Of a stretch of 64,000 nt of DNA, positions 25,578-34,129 are shown piece after piece. The number at the start of each line of letters is the position of its first letter. Position 1 is the stretch's first letter. The stretch is from an uncultured Prevotella sp. (GTDB lineage Bacteria > Bacteroidota > Bacteroidia > Bacteroidales > Bacteroidaceae), in assembly GCA_946415755.1 (NCBI GenBank), contig CAMKTS010000003.1, positions 102,533-166,532 of the forward strand. The letters run 5' to 3'. The translations under genes and the position numbers were made by a program. The notes under the pieces are model-generated. The model did no database searches, had not been told where the DNA came from, and was given only the letters and a program-made list of their open reading frames with translations.

Positions 25578-27350
25578 ATGACAGAAGACGAGAAGAGAGA
25601 GTACGACGAGATGATGGAGGATTTGAAGGCCTTAGGGATTGAACCTCTTAAGACGAAAAACGAAACGGGCGAGGAAGAAGAATTTCTTCTGGATTGCTTC
25701 ACCTTTGGCGACAAGGAGCCAACCATCTTATTGGCCTTCGAGGCTATTATCAACCGGTCGGAGGATTGTGGACTGCGCGATGACAGTATCTACATAGAGA
25801 CTGCCGAGGCCTTCGACTATGTGAAGAAGAAGCTGGACATTACTGCTGAGCAGGCCCTGGTATTGGCCATCACCGTGAATTTCTGCAGCGACCAGCGCAT
25901 CGAGATGGTTGACTACTGCCGTCACCTGAATTGTACCTCATTCCGTTTTCTGCCCTATATGAAGGCTCTGGACGCGTTGGCCGAACGGGGCTTCATCATC
26001 TGCAACCGTTCGAACAGTCGTCCCACCTATCGCGTACCTTATTATGTATTAGAGTCGCTGAACGACAACCGGAACATCGACAATGGCGATCTGAAAGAGC
26101 TGGACAGTCACGAGCTGTTCAACCAGTTCGACGACATCTTCGAGATGCTCAACAACCAGGAGATGACCCTTAGGGCTGCCATCGGTAAGATTCATGTACT
26201 GATGGCTAACAATCCGGCGCTGGACTTCTGCCAGTTTATGGAGATGCTTCATCTTGGAGAGGATGACCTGCTGCTGCTGACCTTCTTCGCCCATGCCTTT
26301 GTCAACAATAACGACGACCGCATCAGCATGATGGACATCAGGACCATCTTCAAGGACCGGCATGTATGTAAGACCATCGGCAACGCGCTGAGCAGAGGCA
26401 CCCACGAGCTGCAACGTCTACAGTTGGTGGACTTCTGCAACGACGACGGTTTTGCCAGCCGCAGTCATTACCACCTAACCCTCGAGGCAAAGAAGAGCAT
26501 GTTGGGCGACCTTGACATTGAACTGAAGGACGAGCAGGGCCAGCGTCAGGGGTTGATGAAGTATGAGGATATTAGCCAGAAGGCTATGTACTATGATGAG
26601 CAGACCACGATACAGGTCGACGAGCTGGAGCACCTGCTCAGCGAGGACAACTATCAGGGCATCCGCAATCGCCTGAAGGAGAAGGGCTTCCGCTGTGGCT
26701 TCACTTGCCTGTTCTATGGCGCACCAGGTACGGGTAAAACGGAAACGGTGTTGCAGTTGGCTCGTAAGACGGGTCGCGACATCATGCAGGTGAACGTAAC
26801 GGAAATCAGGAGCAAGTGGGTGGGTGACAGCGAGAAGAACATCAAGGCGCTGTTCGACAACTATCGCCGTAAGGTGCGCGACAGCAAGATGACGCCTATC
26901 CTCCTGTTCAATGAGGCCGATGCTATCATCAGTCGTCGCAAGGAGGCTGTAGAGCACTCTGTCGACAAGATGGAGAACACCATCCAAAACATCATTCTGC
27001 AGGAGATGGAGACGCTGGACGGCATCCTCATCGCCACCACCAATCTAGAGCAAAACATGGACAAGGCCTTCGAGCGCCGTTTCCTTTATAAGGTGAAGTT
27101 CAACAAGCCCACTCTTGAGGCTCGCCTACATATATGGCTCTCAATGATTCCTTCATTAGAAGACGCTACTGCCACCATGCTAGCGCAAAAATACGACTTC
27201 AGTGGGGGACAAATTGAGAACATCGCCCGTCATTATACTATAGACACCATTTTGCATGGTGACAATGCTAATGTGCAGCAAGCTCTCTTTCAGCATTGTG
27301 AGAACGAGCAGCTGGATAATAAAAACAACAGAAGAATAGGTTTCAATTAA
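25578..27350 (+). CDS. AAA+ ATPase
   Basis: 590 residues. The first ~330 residues are acidic and helical with no recognised domain. The C-terminal AAA+ core has Walker A GAPGTGKTET (near 381-390), a WVGDSEKNIKALFDNYRR region, Walker B ILLFNEAD (near 440, with Asn-Glu replacing Asp-Glu), sensor 1 LIATTNL and arginine finger AFERRF. This is the FtsH/katanin-like classic clade used to remodel proteins. Downstream by 27 bp lies a 133-residue helical gene, likely its partner. Expression is probably set by the paired palindromes upstream. Substrate unknown; no protease domain is fused. Confidence 0.8.
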   Translation: MTEDEKREYDEMMEDLKALGIEPLKTKNETGEEEEFLLDCFTFGDKEPTILLAFEAIINRSEDCGLRDDSIYIETAEAFDYVKKKLDITAEQALVLAITVNFCSDQRIEMVDYCRHLNCTSFRFLPYMKALDALAERGFIICNRSNSRPTYRVPYYVLESLNDNRNIDNGDLKELDSHELFNQFDDIFEMLNNQEMTLRAAIGKIHVLMANNPALDFCQFMEMLHLGEDDLLLLTFFAHAFVNNNDDRISMMDIRTIFKDRHVCKTIGNALSRGTHELQRLQLVDFCNDDGFASRSHYHLTLEAKKSMLGDLDIELKDEQGQRQGLMKYEDISQKAMYYDEQTTIQVDELEHLLSEDNYQGIRNRLKEKGFRCGFTCLFYGAPGTGKTETVLQLARKTGRDIMQVNVTEIRSKWVGDSEKNIKALFDNYRRKVRDSKMTPILLFNEADAIISRRKEAVEHSVDKMENTIQNIILQEMETLDGILIATTNLEQNMDKAFERRFLYKVKFNKPTLEARLHIWLSMIPSLEDATATMLAQKYDFSGGQIENIARHYTIDTILHGDNANVQQALFQHCENEQLDNKNNRRIGFN

Positions 27351-27377
27351 GTATTAACAATTTAAATTATAAAGATT

Positions 27378-27779
27378 ATGGAATACGATTTTTCAAAAGA
27401 ATTGACAGAAGAGCAATTGAAAGAAGAGAAGAAAAATGCTATGCTGAAAAATTATCGTTTTGCGTGTAGCGAAAGTATCATTTTAAAAATATCAGAACAA
27501 CGTACAGAGGCAAAGAACCAAGGTCGTTGGGAAATGATCTTCTACTACTATTACTTGGAGCAGATTATGAGGAAACTACAACCGCTACAAGACTTCAAGA
27601 AATTATACTGGGAAACTCATGATTGGAAGGAAGCAGAAAAATTCTTTGAAGAACCCTCGAACGTCATTAAAGGCCTGGAGGAGTTGGAGCGTTTCTGCAA
27701 AATTCACAAAATAAAAGGTCTTGAAGACATCAAGGACGTCATCCGCATCCTTCCTAACGTTATTAAATCAGCAAAGTAA
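27378..27779 (+). CDS. Hypothetical helical protein, partner of the AAA+ ATPase
   Basis: 133 residues, charged and helical (KELTEEQLKEEKKNAMLKNYRFACSES, YYYYLEQIMRKLQPLQDFKKLYW, GLEELERFCKIHKIKGLEDIKDVIRILP), lacking a signal peptide or cysteine motif. More AT-rich than the ATPase gene. 27 bp behind the ATPase on the same transcript, so it may be an adaptor or substrate. I recognise no family. The ATG follows AATTATAAAGATT without a ribosome-binding site, as usual here. Confidence 0.6.
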   Translation: MEYDFSKELTEEQLKEEKKNAMLKNYRFACSESIILKISEQRTEAKNQGRWEMIFYYYYLEQIMRKLQPLQDFKKLYWETHDWKEAEKFFEEPSNVIKGLEELERFCKIHKIKGLEDIKDVIRILPNVIKSAK

Positions 27780-27788
27780 GCTGCTTTA

Positions 27789-27986
27789 TTAGAATATTTT
27801 CCAATCCTTCCCTGTGATGACAGAGATGGGCTTTGCCATTCGGCAAAGCACCAACCCTGTCACCACCAGCAGGACTCTTATCCAAAAGCTACCTGTACCC
27901 GTAAGGCCCAGCCACACCAAATAGAGCGGACTCAGTATCAGAGCTAGCGTCAGCAGAAGCATCAGGGCAGCGAGGAGGAGTTTCAT
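27789..27986 (-). CDS. Small two-span membrane protein
   Basis: 65 residues with two hydrophobic segments (LLLAALMLLLTLALILSPLYLVWLGL and FWIRVLLVVTGLVLCRMA) and a basic end (KPISVITGKDWKIF). Its ATG overlaps the stop of the upstream gene (TAATG), so translation is coupled to the AT-rich gene at 27986-29062. Membrane anchor or effector of that unit is a guess. Convergent with the 133-residue gene, 9 bp apart. Confidence 0.55.
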   Translation of the reverse strand: MKLLLAALMLLLTLALILSPLYLVWLGLTGTGSFWIRVLLVVTGLVLCRMAKPISVITGKDWKIF

Positions 27987-29062
27987 TAAATTATAACTTT
28001 TATTTGCTTAATCGGAGCAACAAGACTACGTATTGGCGATTTTTTAGCATCTATTATATTAAGTTCATATTCTCCATGAATTATATCAGAAGGATTGCTA
28101 ACTGTAGGTGCTGATGATAATTGTATCTGTGACCAATTATTTATGCGTCCGAAATACATGTTCACACATAATTGTTGATATACTGCTTGAAGTATTGATG
28201 CTGGTGAGCCTGGTTCAGGATTAGGCTTATCCATCAAACTATTAGCCCATGCAGGAATAAGTACAATATTCCATAAGCTAGTAAAATAGCGTGGATCGAA
28301 GGCACGCCCCCAAATATGTGAAATTACATAGTTCTGAAAGATTGAGTCTTTTCCTGCACAAACAGTATATCCTGTATTTTTATTTATAATTGTCCGTACA
28401 TTATCATTCCCGTCTTTGTCTCTTACAATAGGTATATTAATTGAAGGAGTGCCTGTTTGCACATAATACCACTTACCATTTATAAACTGGTGTGAATAGT
28501 TAGCACTAACATCATCTATTGTTGTTTTGCGTGCAGGTATATCTTCATTGTTTTTGAATGAACCACACAAAACCAAGTGCCTGTCTGATACGATATTAAT
28601 GTCAAAGAAATAAGACTGTTCAACAGCCATTTTTACGAAATTATTTATTCCCAATGCACCTATTAAGCCTTCCACACCATCTATTTTATGAATATTAGGC
28701 TTAATAATACTGCTACGAACCTTGTCTAAAGAATTGAATGGAGGCACACCTGCTGTACACGACATTCTTTTGGAACTAAGAAATATATACAAAAGACGGT
28801 ATGCCGAAAAAGCATTTTGAAGCTGTTTTGATGGGGCGATAGTTTTTTTTAGTGAAGACAAAGAATTTAACATTTTATCGCAATAAGATAATGCATATAA
28901 AAAATCTTTTGCCTGATAAAAACCATCTATTATCGAAAGGTAATTTATCCCATATGTTGAAGGAATATTCAAATAAGAAACGTAACTATTTGCTGAAGGG
29001 ATGGTCAACCATTTTTGAGCTACTGCCCATTTTCTAAAATCTTTTTTCATAATTCTATTCAT
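27986..29062 (-). CDS. AT-rich orphan gene, possible HNH-like nuclease
   Basis: 358 residues, clearly more AT-rich than its neighbours, which suggests recent transfer. The N-terminus (FRKWAVAQKWLTIPSANSYVSYL) resembles a small helical DNA-binding head. The C-terminal half has TGYTVCAGKDSIFQ, NYVISHIWGRAFDP and SLWNIVLIP. The His in SHIWG followed by a conserved WN pair recalls the His and Asn of HNH/beta-beta-alpha-metal nucleases in some restriction enzymes; this is an inference from pattern, not a clear family match. It lies 1 bp after the DUF2779 nuclease gene and is coupled to the small membrane protein downstream. Confidence 0.5.
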   Translation of the reverse strand: MNRIMKKDFRKWAVAQKWLTIPSANSYVSYLNIPSTYGINYLSIIDGFYQAKDFLYALSYCDKMLNSLSSLKKTIAPSKQLQNAFSAYRLLYIFLSSKRMSCTAGVPPFNSLDKVRSSIIKPNIHKIDGVEGLIGALGINNFVKMAVEQSYFFDINIVSDRHLVLCGSFKNNEDIPARKTTIDDVSANYSHQFINGKWYYVQTGTPSINIPIVRDKDGNDNVRTIINKNTGYTVCAGKDSIFQNYVISHIWGRAFDPRYFTSLWNIVLIPAWANSLMDKPNPEPGSPASILQAVYQQLCVNMYFGRINNWSQIQLSSAPTVSNPSDIIHGEYELNIIDAKKSPIRSLVAPIKQIKVII

Positions 29063-29063
29063 T

Positions 29064-30596
29064 TTAAGGGTTACACATTTGTTCTTTCAATCTCTCCCAA
29101 ACCTTGACCATTGCGTAGGTATCGAGGCAACAATAGGCAAGGAGGGCCTTGCGGGTGGCGGTTTGCTCTGCGGACTCCATATCCTTGATTTGTGGGAAGA
29201 TGGTCATGGCATTGCCACCATTCTGACAGCGCTCATCGAGGTTGTGGTAGTCGAGCGAGGGCTCGTTGGGCCAGAGGGCTGGCAACACATACTTGATGCT
29301 GGTGGAGCCTCCCATAGCGGGTACATAATAGTGACCAGCCTTGAAGGGATCCCACAGGTCTACGATGTGGTCACGGATGTTCAGCAGATGTTCGCTGAGG
29401 TCTGGGAAGGCCTGCGCCAGCTCCTTGATGCGGGTACATTCGAACGACTTGTTATAAGCTGTGACGCAGACATTCATAGGGATGTCTTCACACAATTGCT
29501 CAGCCAAGGCGCGACGAGGGTCTTCACCAGATACGCCGAGGAATTCCTTATGCAACAGTGGGCCTCCCTCCTTTTCAATATAATGCAAGGAGTACTGGAA
29601 GGTGATTTGCTGATAGGGCTTAGTGCCTGGATATTGCGGAATGACCACCTGCATGGTCTCGAAGTCGAGGAAGTAGAGCGGATAGGTCAGCTGCTGCATG
29701 AACTCACGGATGGCAGCTTGATCGATGTGTGTCTTGTCAGACAAGGTACAAGCCACCTGTGTCTGCTGGAAGTCGGTAAGCTTCTCGTCAGCAAGGTCGT
29801 CAAACGTCACCTTACCTTTATTGTATAGGTTCAACTTGTGGTCGAAACGCTTCTTGTAGAGGTCGAACACCGAGGGGTGCGGAATATGCTGTGTGCAATA
29901 GTCCCAGAACTCACAATGGTAGGGCTTATGACAGTGTTTGGTCAGCTCAGCTTTGGGCTCCTGCTCGCATTGCAGCGTCTGGCGTGCAGTCTTGATAAAA
30001 TAATCGATATGCGGATACTCACGGGCCACATAGTCCGTCATATCCGTCGTAATGAACAGTTGGCTGATGTCGAGTTCCTCGCCACGCACATAATCAGAAT
30101 TCAATCTGACCAGATAGACACCTGTCACGTTCACACCGCAATGCGTCAGCACCCACTTCTGATAGGCAATATCCTGGGCATAGACCTCCATCTTGTCTTT
30201 CTTGGCACCCTCGTCGTCTTCAGAAGCCGAGCTGCTCTTGACCTCATAGATGGCATAGCCACCTGCAGTCTTGCTAAGGATATCCACTGCACAATAGCAG
30301 CCCTCGTGGGTAAACGATGCCTCGCAGATGTTCTGCGTGCCATCACTGAGACATTGCTGCGTCTTGTCGAGCATTGCTTTCAGGTCGAGAACGCCATCAG
30401 CCTTCAGCGTCGTTACCTCGACATAGTCGCCAAAGAGATGCATCGCCAGGTCGCCCACTTGATTGCCCGCAAGGAAACGGGCCTCCATCTGTGGGTCTTC
30501 CACAGCCAATTCTGGGTGGTACACACGCAACCATAGCGCCTTGTCGCACTGGCGGAATTTGGTATACTTCGATTTTGAAAGTCCTTTGTTTGCCAT
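29064..30596 (-). CDS. DUF2779 protein: Cas4/RecB-like nuclease fused to DEDD exonuclease
   Basis: 510 residues. N-terminal half: Cys17, VDILSKTAGGYAIYEVKSS with PD-(D/E)xK residues Asp105, Glu118 and Lys120, and then Cys222, Cys228 and Cys234 in HCHKPYHCEFWDYC. One early and three late Cys match the Fe-S cluster of Cas4/AddB nucleases. C-terminal half (DUF2779): YFLDFETM with Asp311/Glu313, then AYNKSFE and CCLDTYAMVKVWERL, a DEDD-type exonuclease pattern. Two nuclease sites in one chain suggest DNA end processing in repair or defence. Heads a three-gene unit with the AT-rich gene and the membrane protein. Confidence 0.8.
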   Translation of the reverse strand: MANKGLSKSKYTKFRQCDKALWLRVYHPELAVEDPQMEARFLAGNQVGDLAMHLFGDYVEVTTLKADGVLDLKAMLDKTQQCLSDGTQNICEASFTHEGCYCAVDILSKTAGGYAIYEVKSSSASEDDEGAKKDKMEVYAQDIAYQKWVLTHCGVNVTGVYLVRLNSDYVRGEELDISQLFITTDMTDYVAREYPHIDYFIKTARQTLQCEQEPKAELTKHCHKPYHCEFWDYCTQHIPHPSVFDLYKKRFDHKLNLYNKGKVTFDDLADEKLTDFQQTQVACTLSDKTHIDQAAIREFMQQLTYPLYFLDFETMQVVIPQYPGTKPYQQITFQYSLHYIEKEGGPLLHKEFLGVSGEDPRRALAEQLCEDIPMNVCVTAYNKSFECTRIKELAQAFPDLSEHLLNIRDHIVDLWDPFKAGHYYVPAMGGSTSIKYVLPALWPNEPSLDYHNLDERCQNGGNAMTIFPQIKDMESAEQTATRKALLAYCCLDTYAMVKVWERLKEQMCNP

Positions 30597-30620
30597 TGGT
30601 TAGTGTTCTTAACAGTTCTA

Positions 30621-30628
30621 CAAAATTA
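30621..30628 (-). promoter_or_regulatory. -7 box TAATTTTG of the DUF2779 gene
   Basis: CAAAATTA on the plus strand, with a TTTG 20 nt upstream as -33 element; 24 nt before ATG 30596. Confidence 0.65.
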
Positions 30629-30694
30629 CACGAAAACACCCAAACAGCCAAATCCCTGCAATGCAATTTATACATTTTTATATTTTGGGGCTGT

Positions 30695-30734
30695 TGTCAG
30701 TATAAACTGACAGAGATGTCTGGAAAAATGGACA
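30695..30734. promoter_or_regulatory. Paired TGTC-N10-GACA sites before the HTH gene
   Basis: TGTCAGTATAAACTGACA (30695-30712, perfect 7-bp arms) and TGTCTGGAAAAATGGACA (30717-30734), start to start 22 bp, the second ending 31 bp before the -7 box at 30766. Same architecture as at 25463-25502. Being in a divergent gap, it may act on the DUF2779 gene as well. Confidence 0.7.
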
Positions 30735-30765
30735 GAAAAACTTTGGTGATGTCCAAGATCTTATC

Positions 30766-30773
30766 TATCTTTG
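30766..30773 (+). promoter_or_regulatory. -7 box TATCTTTG (with TTTG -33) of the HTH gene
   Basis: TTTG at 30742-30745, 20-nt spacer, TATCTTTG at 30766-30773, then 29 nt to ATG 30803. Confidence 0.75.
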
Positions 30774-30802
30774 CATCGTCAAAACAATCAAGCATCATCT
30801 AT

Positions 30803-32200
30803 ATGGGAATACACATCGGAAAGATTATTGAAGAAGAGCTTAAACGGCAGGGAATGACAGTGCTACAATTTGCCGAAAAAATCATTACGTCACGAACAAA
30901 TGTCTATAATATTTTTAAGGCAAAGTATATTCCCTTAAACAGGCTTGAGATTTACAGCAAGGCCCTCAATAAAAATCTTGTTCAGATCATTGCCGATAAA
31001 ATGGAGGAAGAGCTCGGACGGACTCCCAATATTACAAACGAGGAGTATCTCAATACGATAAGTGGCAAGAGGATGGAATACGTCAGGAAATATCCTGATT
31101 ACGATGGTAAGGAACTTGAACAGACCAAACAGGAACGCGAACAGCTGAAGCAAGTGCTGGAAGAGTATTTTGGCAAAACGCACACCAAGGCCTTGCTGAT
31201 TGTTGAGAGAGGCTACACCTTCGGAGCCCTTGAGGTCGTCAGGCAGGTGGCAGCAAAGACCTTTGGCAGCAAGGGACATACCGTCTGTCCGAGCGTACTG
31301 AACAATGTCGCCCTGAAATCCTATCCGCAGAAAGTGCTGACCGACTACATCTGCAAGAACTGCTATATGTCGGCAGAAGCCATCGAGCACCGGTTGAGCG
31401 ACATCTATCAGGCTCAGCAGGATGTGAACAAGCATTTTGTCTGCATCCTTCCTGTCGAGAAAGAGTACCCAGTGGATATAAACTTCAAGACCTGGGACGA
31501 GCAGTTCTTCATCGTAGAGTATATATGGAATCGCCAGAGCCTCTTGTCGTGGGCTACCGACAGCCACCTGCATCCGAAGGTCATCGAATACATACGCTAT
31601 CACAAGCCGATGAGTTGCATGCCTTCCGACTATGGCGTGCCTTCCGATTATCCTGTCCTTAGCGCCTTTACCCAACGGCATTTCGAAGACGCGTCGAGAC
31701 GCCTGGAGTGGATGAAGCCTGACGAAGATTATCGTGGATCTTACAGCTTCGAGAAAAAGATTCTCAACTTTGACAAGGATACTCAATTTGATGATTATAA
31801 ACCGTTGCCCCTTACGAGATCTATGTATATCGGTATATCAGTCGATGGCTATTATTGGGACCAAAGCGTCTATTTGTCAGCCGACGACATGGCGACACTG
31901 GTCTATCTCTACGACTATGCAGTCAATGGGCCGTTGAAAGATCTCGACCACGACACTTTCGACACAGAGTTCTATACCTGGCTCAAGGAGAATCATCCCA
32001 AGCTGGCCAACGCCATCAAAGAGGACTTAGAAGACTCTCTTGTAGAAACGATTACATACTGTGATGGCCCCCCAGGCCTTAGCTGGGATCTCCGTGAACA
32101 CCTGAACTGTTCACTCCCAGCTACCCCTGAAGAATGTTGGTATTTGTACGATAATGACTACACATTCTATATGGCCGACCTGCCCGAACGAATTGAATAA
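30803..32200 (+). CDS. Protein with N-terminal XRE-type helix-turn-helix
   Basis: 465 residues from ATG 30803 (the frame is open further upstream, but the promoter and operator lie there). Residues ~1-60 are an XRE-like HTH: IGKIIEEELKRQGMTVLQFAEKIITSRTNVYNIFKAKYIPLNRLEIYSKALNKNL. A charged helix (EQTKQEREQLKQVLEEYF) follows. The remaining ~330 residues, including VCPSVLNNVALKSYPQKVLTDYICKNC, VCILPVEKEYP and ISVDGYYWDQSVYLSADDM, match nothing I know. It could be the regulator that binds the TGTC-N10-GACA pairs here and before the AAA+ gene. Codon use is normal for the window. Confidence 0.7.
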   Translation: MGIHIGKIIEEELKRQGMTVLQFAEKIITSRTNVYNIFKAKYIPLNRLEIYSKALNKNLVQIIADKMEEELGRTPNITNEEYLNTISGKRMEYVRKYPDYDGKELEQTKQEREQLKQVLEEYFGKTHTKALLIVERGYTFGALEVVRQVAAKTFGSKGHTVCPSVLNNVALKSYPQKVLTDYICKNCYMSAEAIEHRLSDIYQAQQDVNKHFVCILPVEKEYPVDINFKTWDEQFFIVEYIWNRQSLLSWATDSHLHPKVIEYIRYHKPMSCMPSDYGVPSDYPVLSAFTQRHFEDASRRLEWMKPDEDYRGSYSFEKKILNFDKDTQFDDYKPLPLTRSMYIGISVDGYYWDQSVYLSADDMATLVYLYDYAVNGPLKDLDHDTFDTEFYTWLKENHPKLANAIKEDLEDSLVETITYCDGPPGLSWDLREHLNCSLPATPEECWYLYDNDYTFYMADLPERIE

Positions 32201-32246
32201 GAATTAATCCGAATAATAGCAATCGAAAAAGAAAAGTGGCACATTG

Positions 32247-33596
32247 TCACGCGTTTTCGTCATGAGCACTCATGTTCTTGATAAACAGATTGACCAGACG
32301 TTTCAAGAAGAAGGTATTCCTGACAGCATGGCGCGCCTTGTCGGCCAATGTTTTCTTGTCACCGGATGGCTTAGCCGCCTCTGCCTCTGCTGCTGCAACC
32401 TGTTGCTCACGCTGGTCAATCTTGGCGAGCAAGCTTGCTGAAGCATGATGATAAAGGAAGTTATAGCTGGGCAGAGTAGCCTTCATAATATATGGAGTGA
32501 GGAAGGTGGTCACCACACTGGATGCCACAATGATGGGATAAATCATGGGATTGAGGACGCCCAAGCTGGTGCCCAGTGAAGCGATGATGAACGAAAACTC
32601 ACCAATCTGCACAAACGAGAAGCTGGTCAGCATGGAGTCGCGCATCGTTGCGCCACCCCACCAGCACCCCAAGGTACCAAAGAGAATCATGCCGACGATG
32701 ATTACCAGGCTGACCCAGAGGATGCTATACCAGTATTCCACCAATAAAGTGGGATTGATGAGCATGCCCACGGAGATGAAGAAGATGGCAGCAAAGACAT
32801 TCTTCAGCGGTGTCATCAGCTTTTCGATACGGTGCGACTCTGCTGTCTCGGCAAGGATGGAACCCATCACGAAAGCGCCGAGGGCACTGCTGAACCCTGC
32901 TTCCTCGGCCGTCAGCACCATACCCAGACACAGACCCAGGGAGAGGATGATTAGCGTCTCGTCATTCAAATGTTTCTTTAACAGGCGTATCAGCGTCGGG
33001 ATAATCAGGATGCCGGTGATGAACCAGGCGGCAAGCGTGACGGCCAGAACGAGCACTTTGTTGAGCAACTCGGCACCTTCGAACTGATGGCGGATGGCGA
33101 TGCTGGAGAGCAGCACCATCAGCACCACAGCCACCACATCCTCTACAATCAGGATACTGGTCGCTCCCTTCACGAAGCGTTCTTTTTTCATGCCCGCCTC
33201 GTCAATGGCCTTCATCACGATAGTGGTGCTCGACATACATAGCATGCCCGCTAGGAACAGCGAGTTGACCATGTCCAGTTGAGCATCCTGTCCCACCAGG
33301 TAGCCCAAGAGCATCATACCCAGGATAATGGTCAGTGCGCCTACAGCCGCTATCTTGCCGCTGCTGATGAGGTTCTTCAGGCGGAACTCCAGACCGATGC
33401 AGAACAGCACAAACAGCACACCGATGTCGCCCCAGGCCTTCACATTGTCGGCATTTACGAGCGTCTCGCCAAACAGATGCGGGCCTACCAGGACACCAGC
33501 AACGATATAGCCCAGCACCACTGGCTGCTTCAGAAACTTGAAAACGATACTGACCACTGCGGCCGTGATCATCAAAATATACAAATCTTGTACCAT
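32247..33596 (-). CDS. Cation:proton antiporter (CPA2/KefB type)
   Basis: 449 residues with about 12 membrane segments: LYILMITAAVVSIVFKFLKQPVVLGYIVAGVLVGPHL, GVLFVLFCIGLEF, and the ion-pathway stretch ILIVEDVVAVVLMVLL with its Glu-Asp pair, typical of CPA2 exchangers. It exchanges Na+ or K+ for protons at the inner membrane. There is no C-terminal TrkA-N domain; instead a short charged tail with KIDQREQQVAAAEAEAAK helix. Preceded by a TACTTTTG box at 33690-33697. Confidence 0.88.
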   Translation of the reverse strand: MVQDLYILMITAAVVSIVFKFLKQPVVLGYIVAGVLVGPHLFGETLVNADNVKAWGDIGVLFVLFCIGLEFRLKNLISSGKIAAVGALTIILGMMLLGYLVGQDAQLDMVNSLFLAGMLCMSSTTIVMKAIDEAGMKKERFVKGATSILIVEDVVAVVLMVLLSSIAIRHQFEGAELLNKVLVLAVTLAAWFITGILIIPTLIRLLKKHLNDETLIILSLGLCLGMVLTAEEAGFSSALGAFVMGSILAETAESHRIEKLMTPLKNVFAAIFFISVGMLINPTLLVEYWYSILWVSLVIIVGMILFGTLGCWWGGATMRDSMLTSFSFVQIGEFSFIIASLGTSLGVLNPMIYPIIVASSVVTTFLTPYIMKATLPSYNFLYHHASASLLAKIDQREQQVAAAEAEAAKPSGDKKTLADKARHAVRNTFFLKRLVNLFIKNMSAHDENA

Positions 33597-34099
33597 ATTT
33601 TTTAGTGATTAACTACTGATTATAAGATAATAAAGAACGTATCTTCTCGGATCTTATCGTACATGACTGATTGCTTTCTTTTTCTGATGCAAAAGTACAT
33701 AAAAAAAAGAATATTAGGGCTATTCGGGAACACCAATTTGCAGAAATTAGCAAATAAAGGTCCAAATTGGCCTCATCAGCAAGATAAAACAGCTATATTC
33801 CTAATCCACGTTTCTTCGTTCCATCCCAATTAGTGAGTATGACTACCACCTAAAAAATAAGGGTAAACCATTTTATCCCTTTGCTTTGCGAACACTCATA
33901 AATAGTTTTCATACTGATGTTTTTTAAATGTTTTTTTGAATGATGTTGCAAAGATACCACATTTCTTTTATCATTCTTATCAGTTTTGTTGATAATATCG
34001 CATTTTTATTTGCAAAGGTACTTATTATTCCGCTTTTTTTCGTATATTTGCTCCCGAGAATTAGCATTTCTCGATGTAACATTTAAAAATTATATCGTT
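33597..34099. other. Intergenic region with several -7 boxes and no clear gene
   Basis: AT-rich gap between antiporter and rhodanese genes. Minus-strand boxes: TACTTTTG (33690-33697, serving the antiporter), TATCTTTG (33949-33956) and TACCTTTG (34013-34020). Plus-strand box TATATTTG (34043-34050) serves the rhodanese gene. The two extra minus-strand boxes have no gene right behind them apart from a ~20-codon frame starting near 33920. An imperfect hairpin AAGGGTAAA / TTTATCCCTT lies near 33858-33882. Confidence 0.5.
34043..34050 (+). promoter_or_regulatory. -7 box TATATTTG of the rhodanese-patatin operon
   Basis: TATATTTG after a T-rich stretch (CGCTTTTTTTCG), 49 nt before the mini-ORF at 34100 and 75 nt before ATG 34126. 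Confidence 0.65.
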
Positions 34100-34129
34100 A
34101 TGAGAAAAACATTGTTGATTAAGATATGA
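34100..34129 (+). CDS. Nine-residue leader ORF before the rhodanese gene
   Basis: ATG ... MRKTLLIKI then TGA, the TGA overlapping the rhodanese ATG as ATGA. It may couple translation, or be a remnant of a duplicated start (it resembles the MKKILTCIL start of the next gene). Confidence 0.35.
   Translation: MRKTLLIKI

Noticed and set aside
29064..30596. CRISPR-associated Cas4
   Set aside because: Cas4-like core present, but fused to a DUF2779 exonuclease and no CRISPR array or other cas genes nearby.
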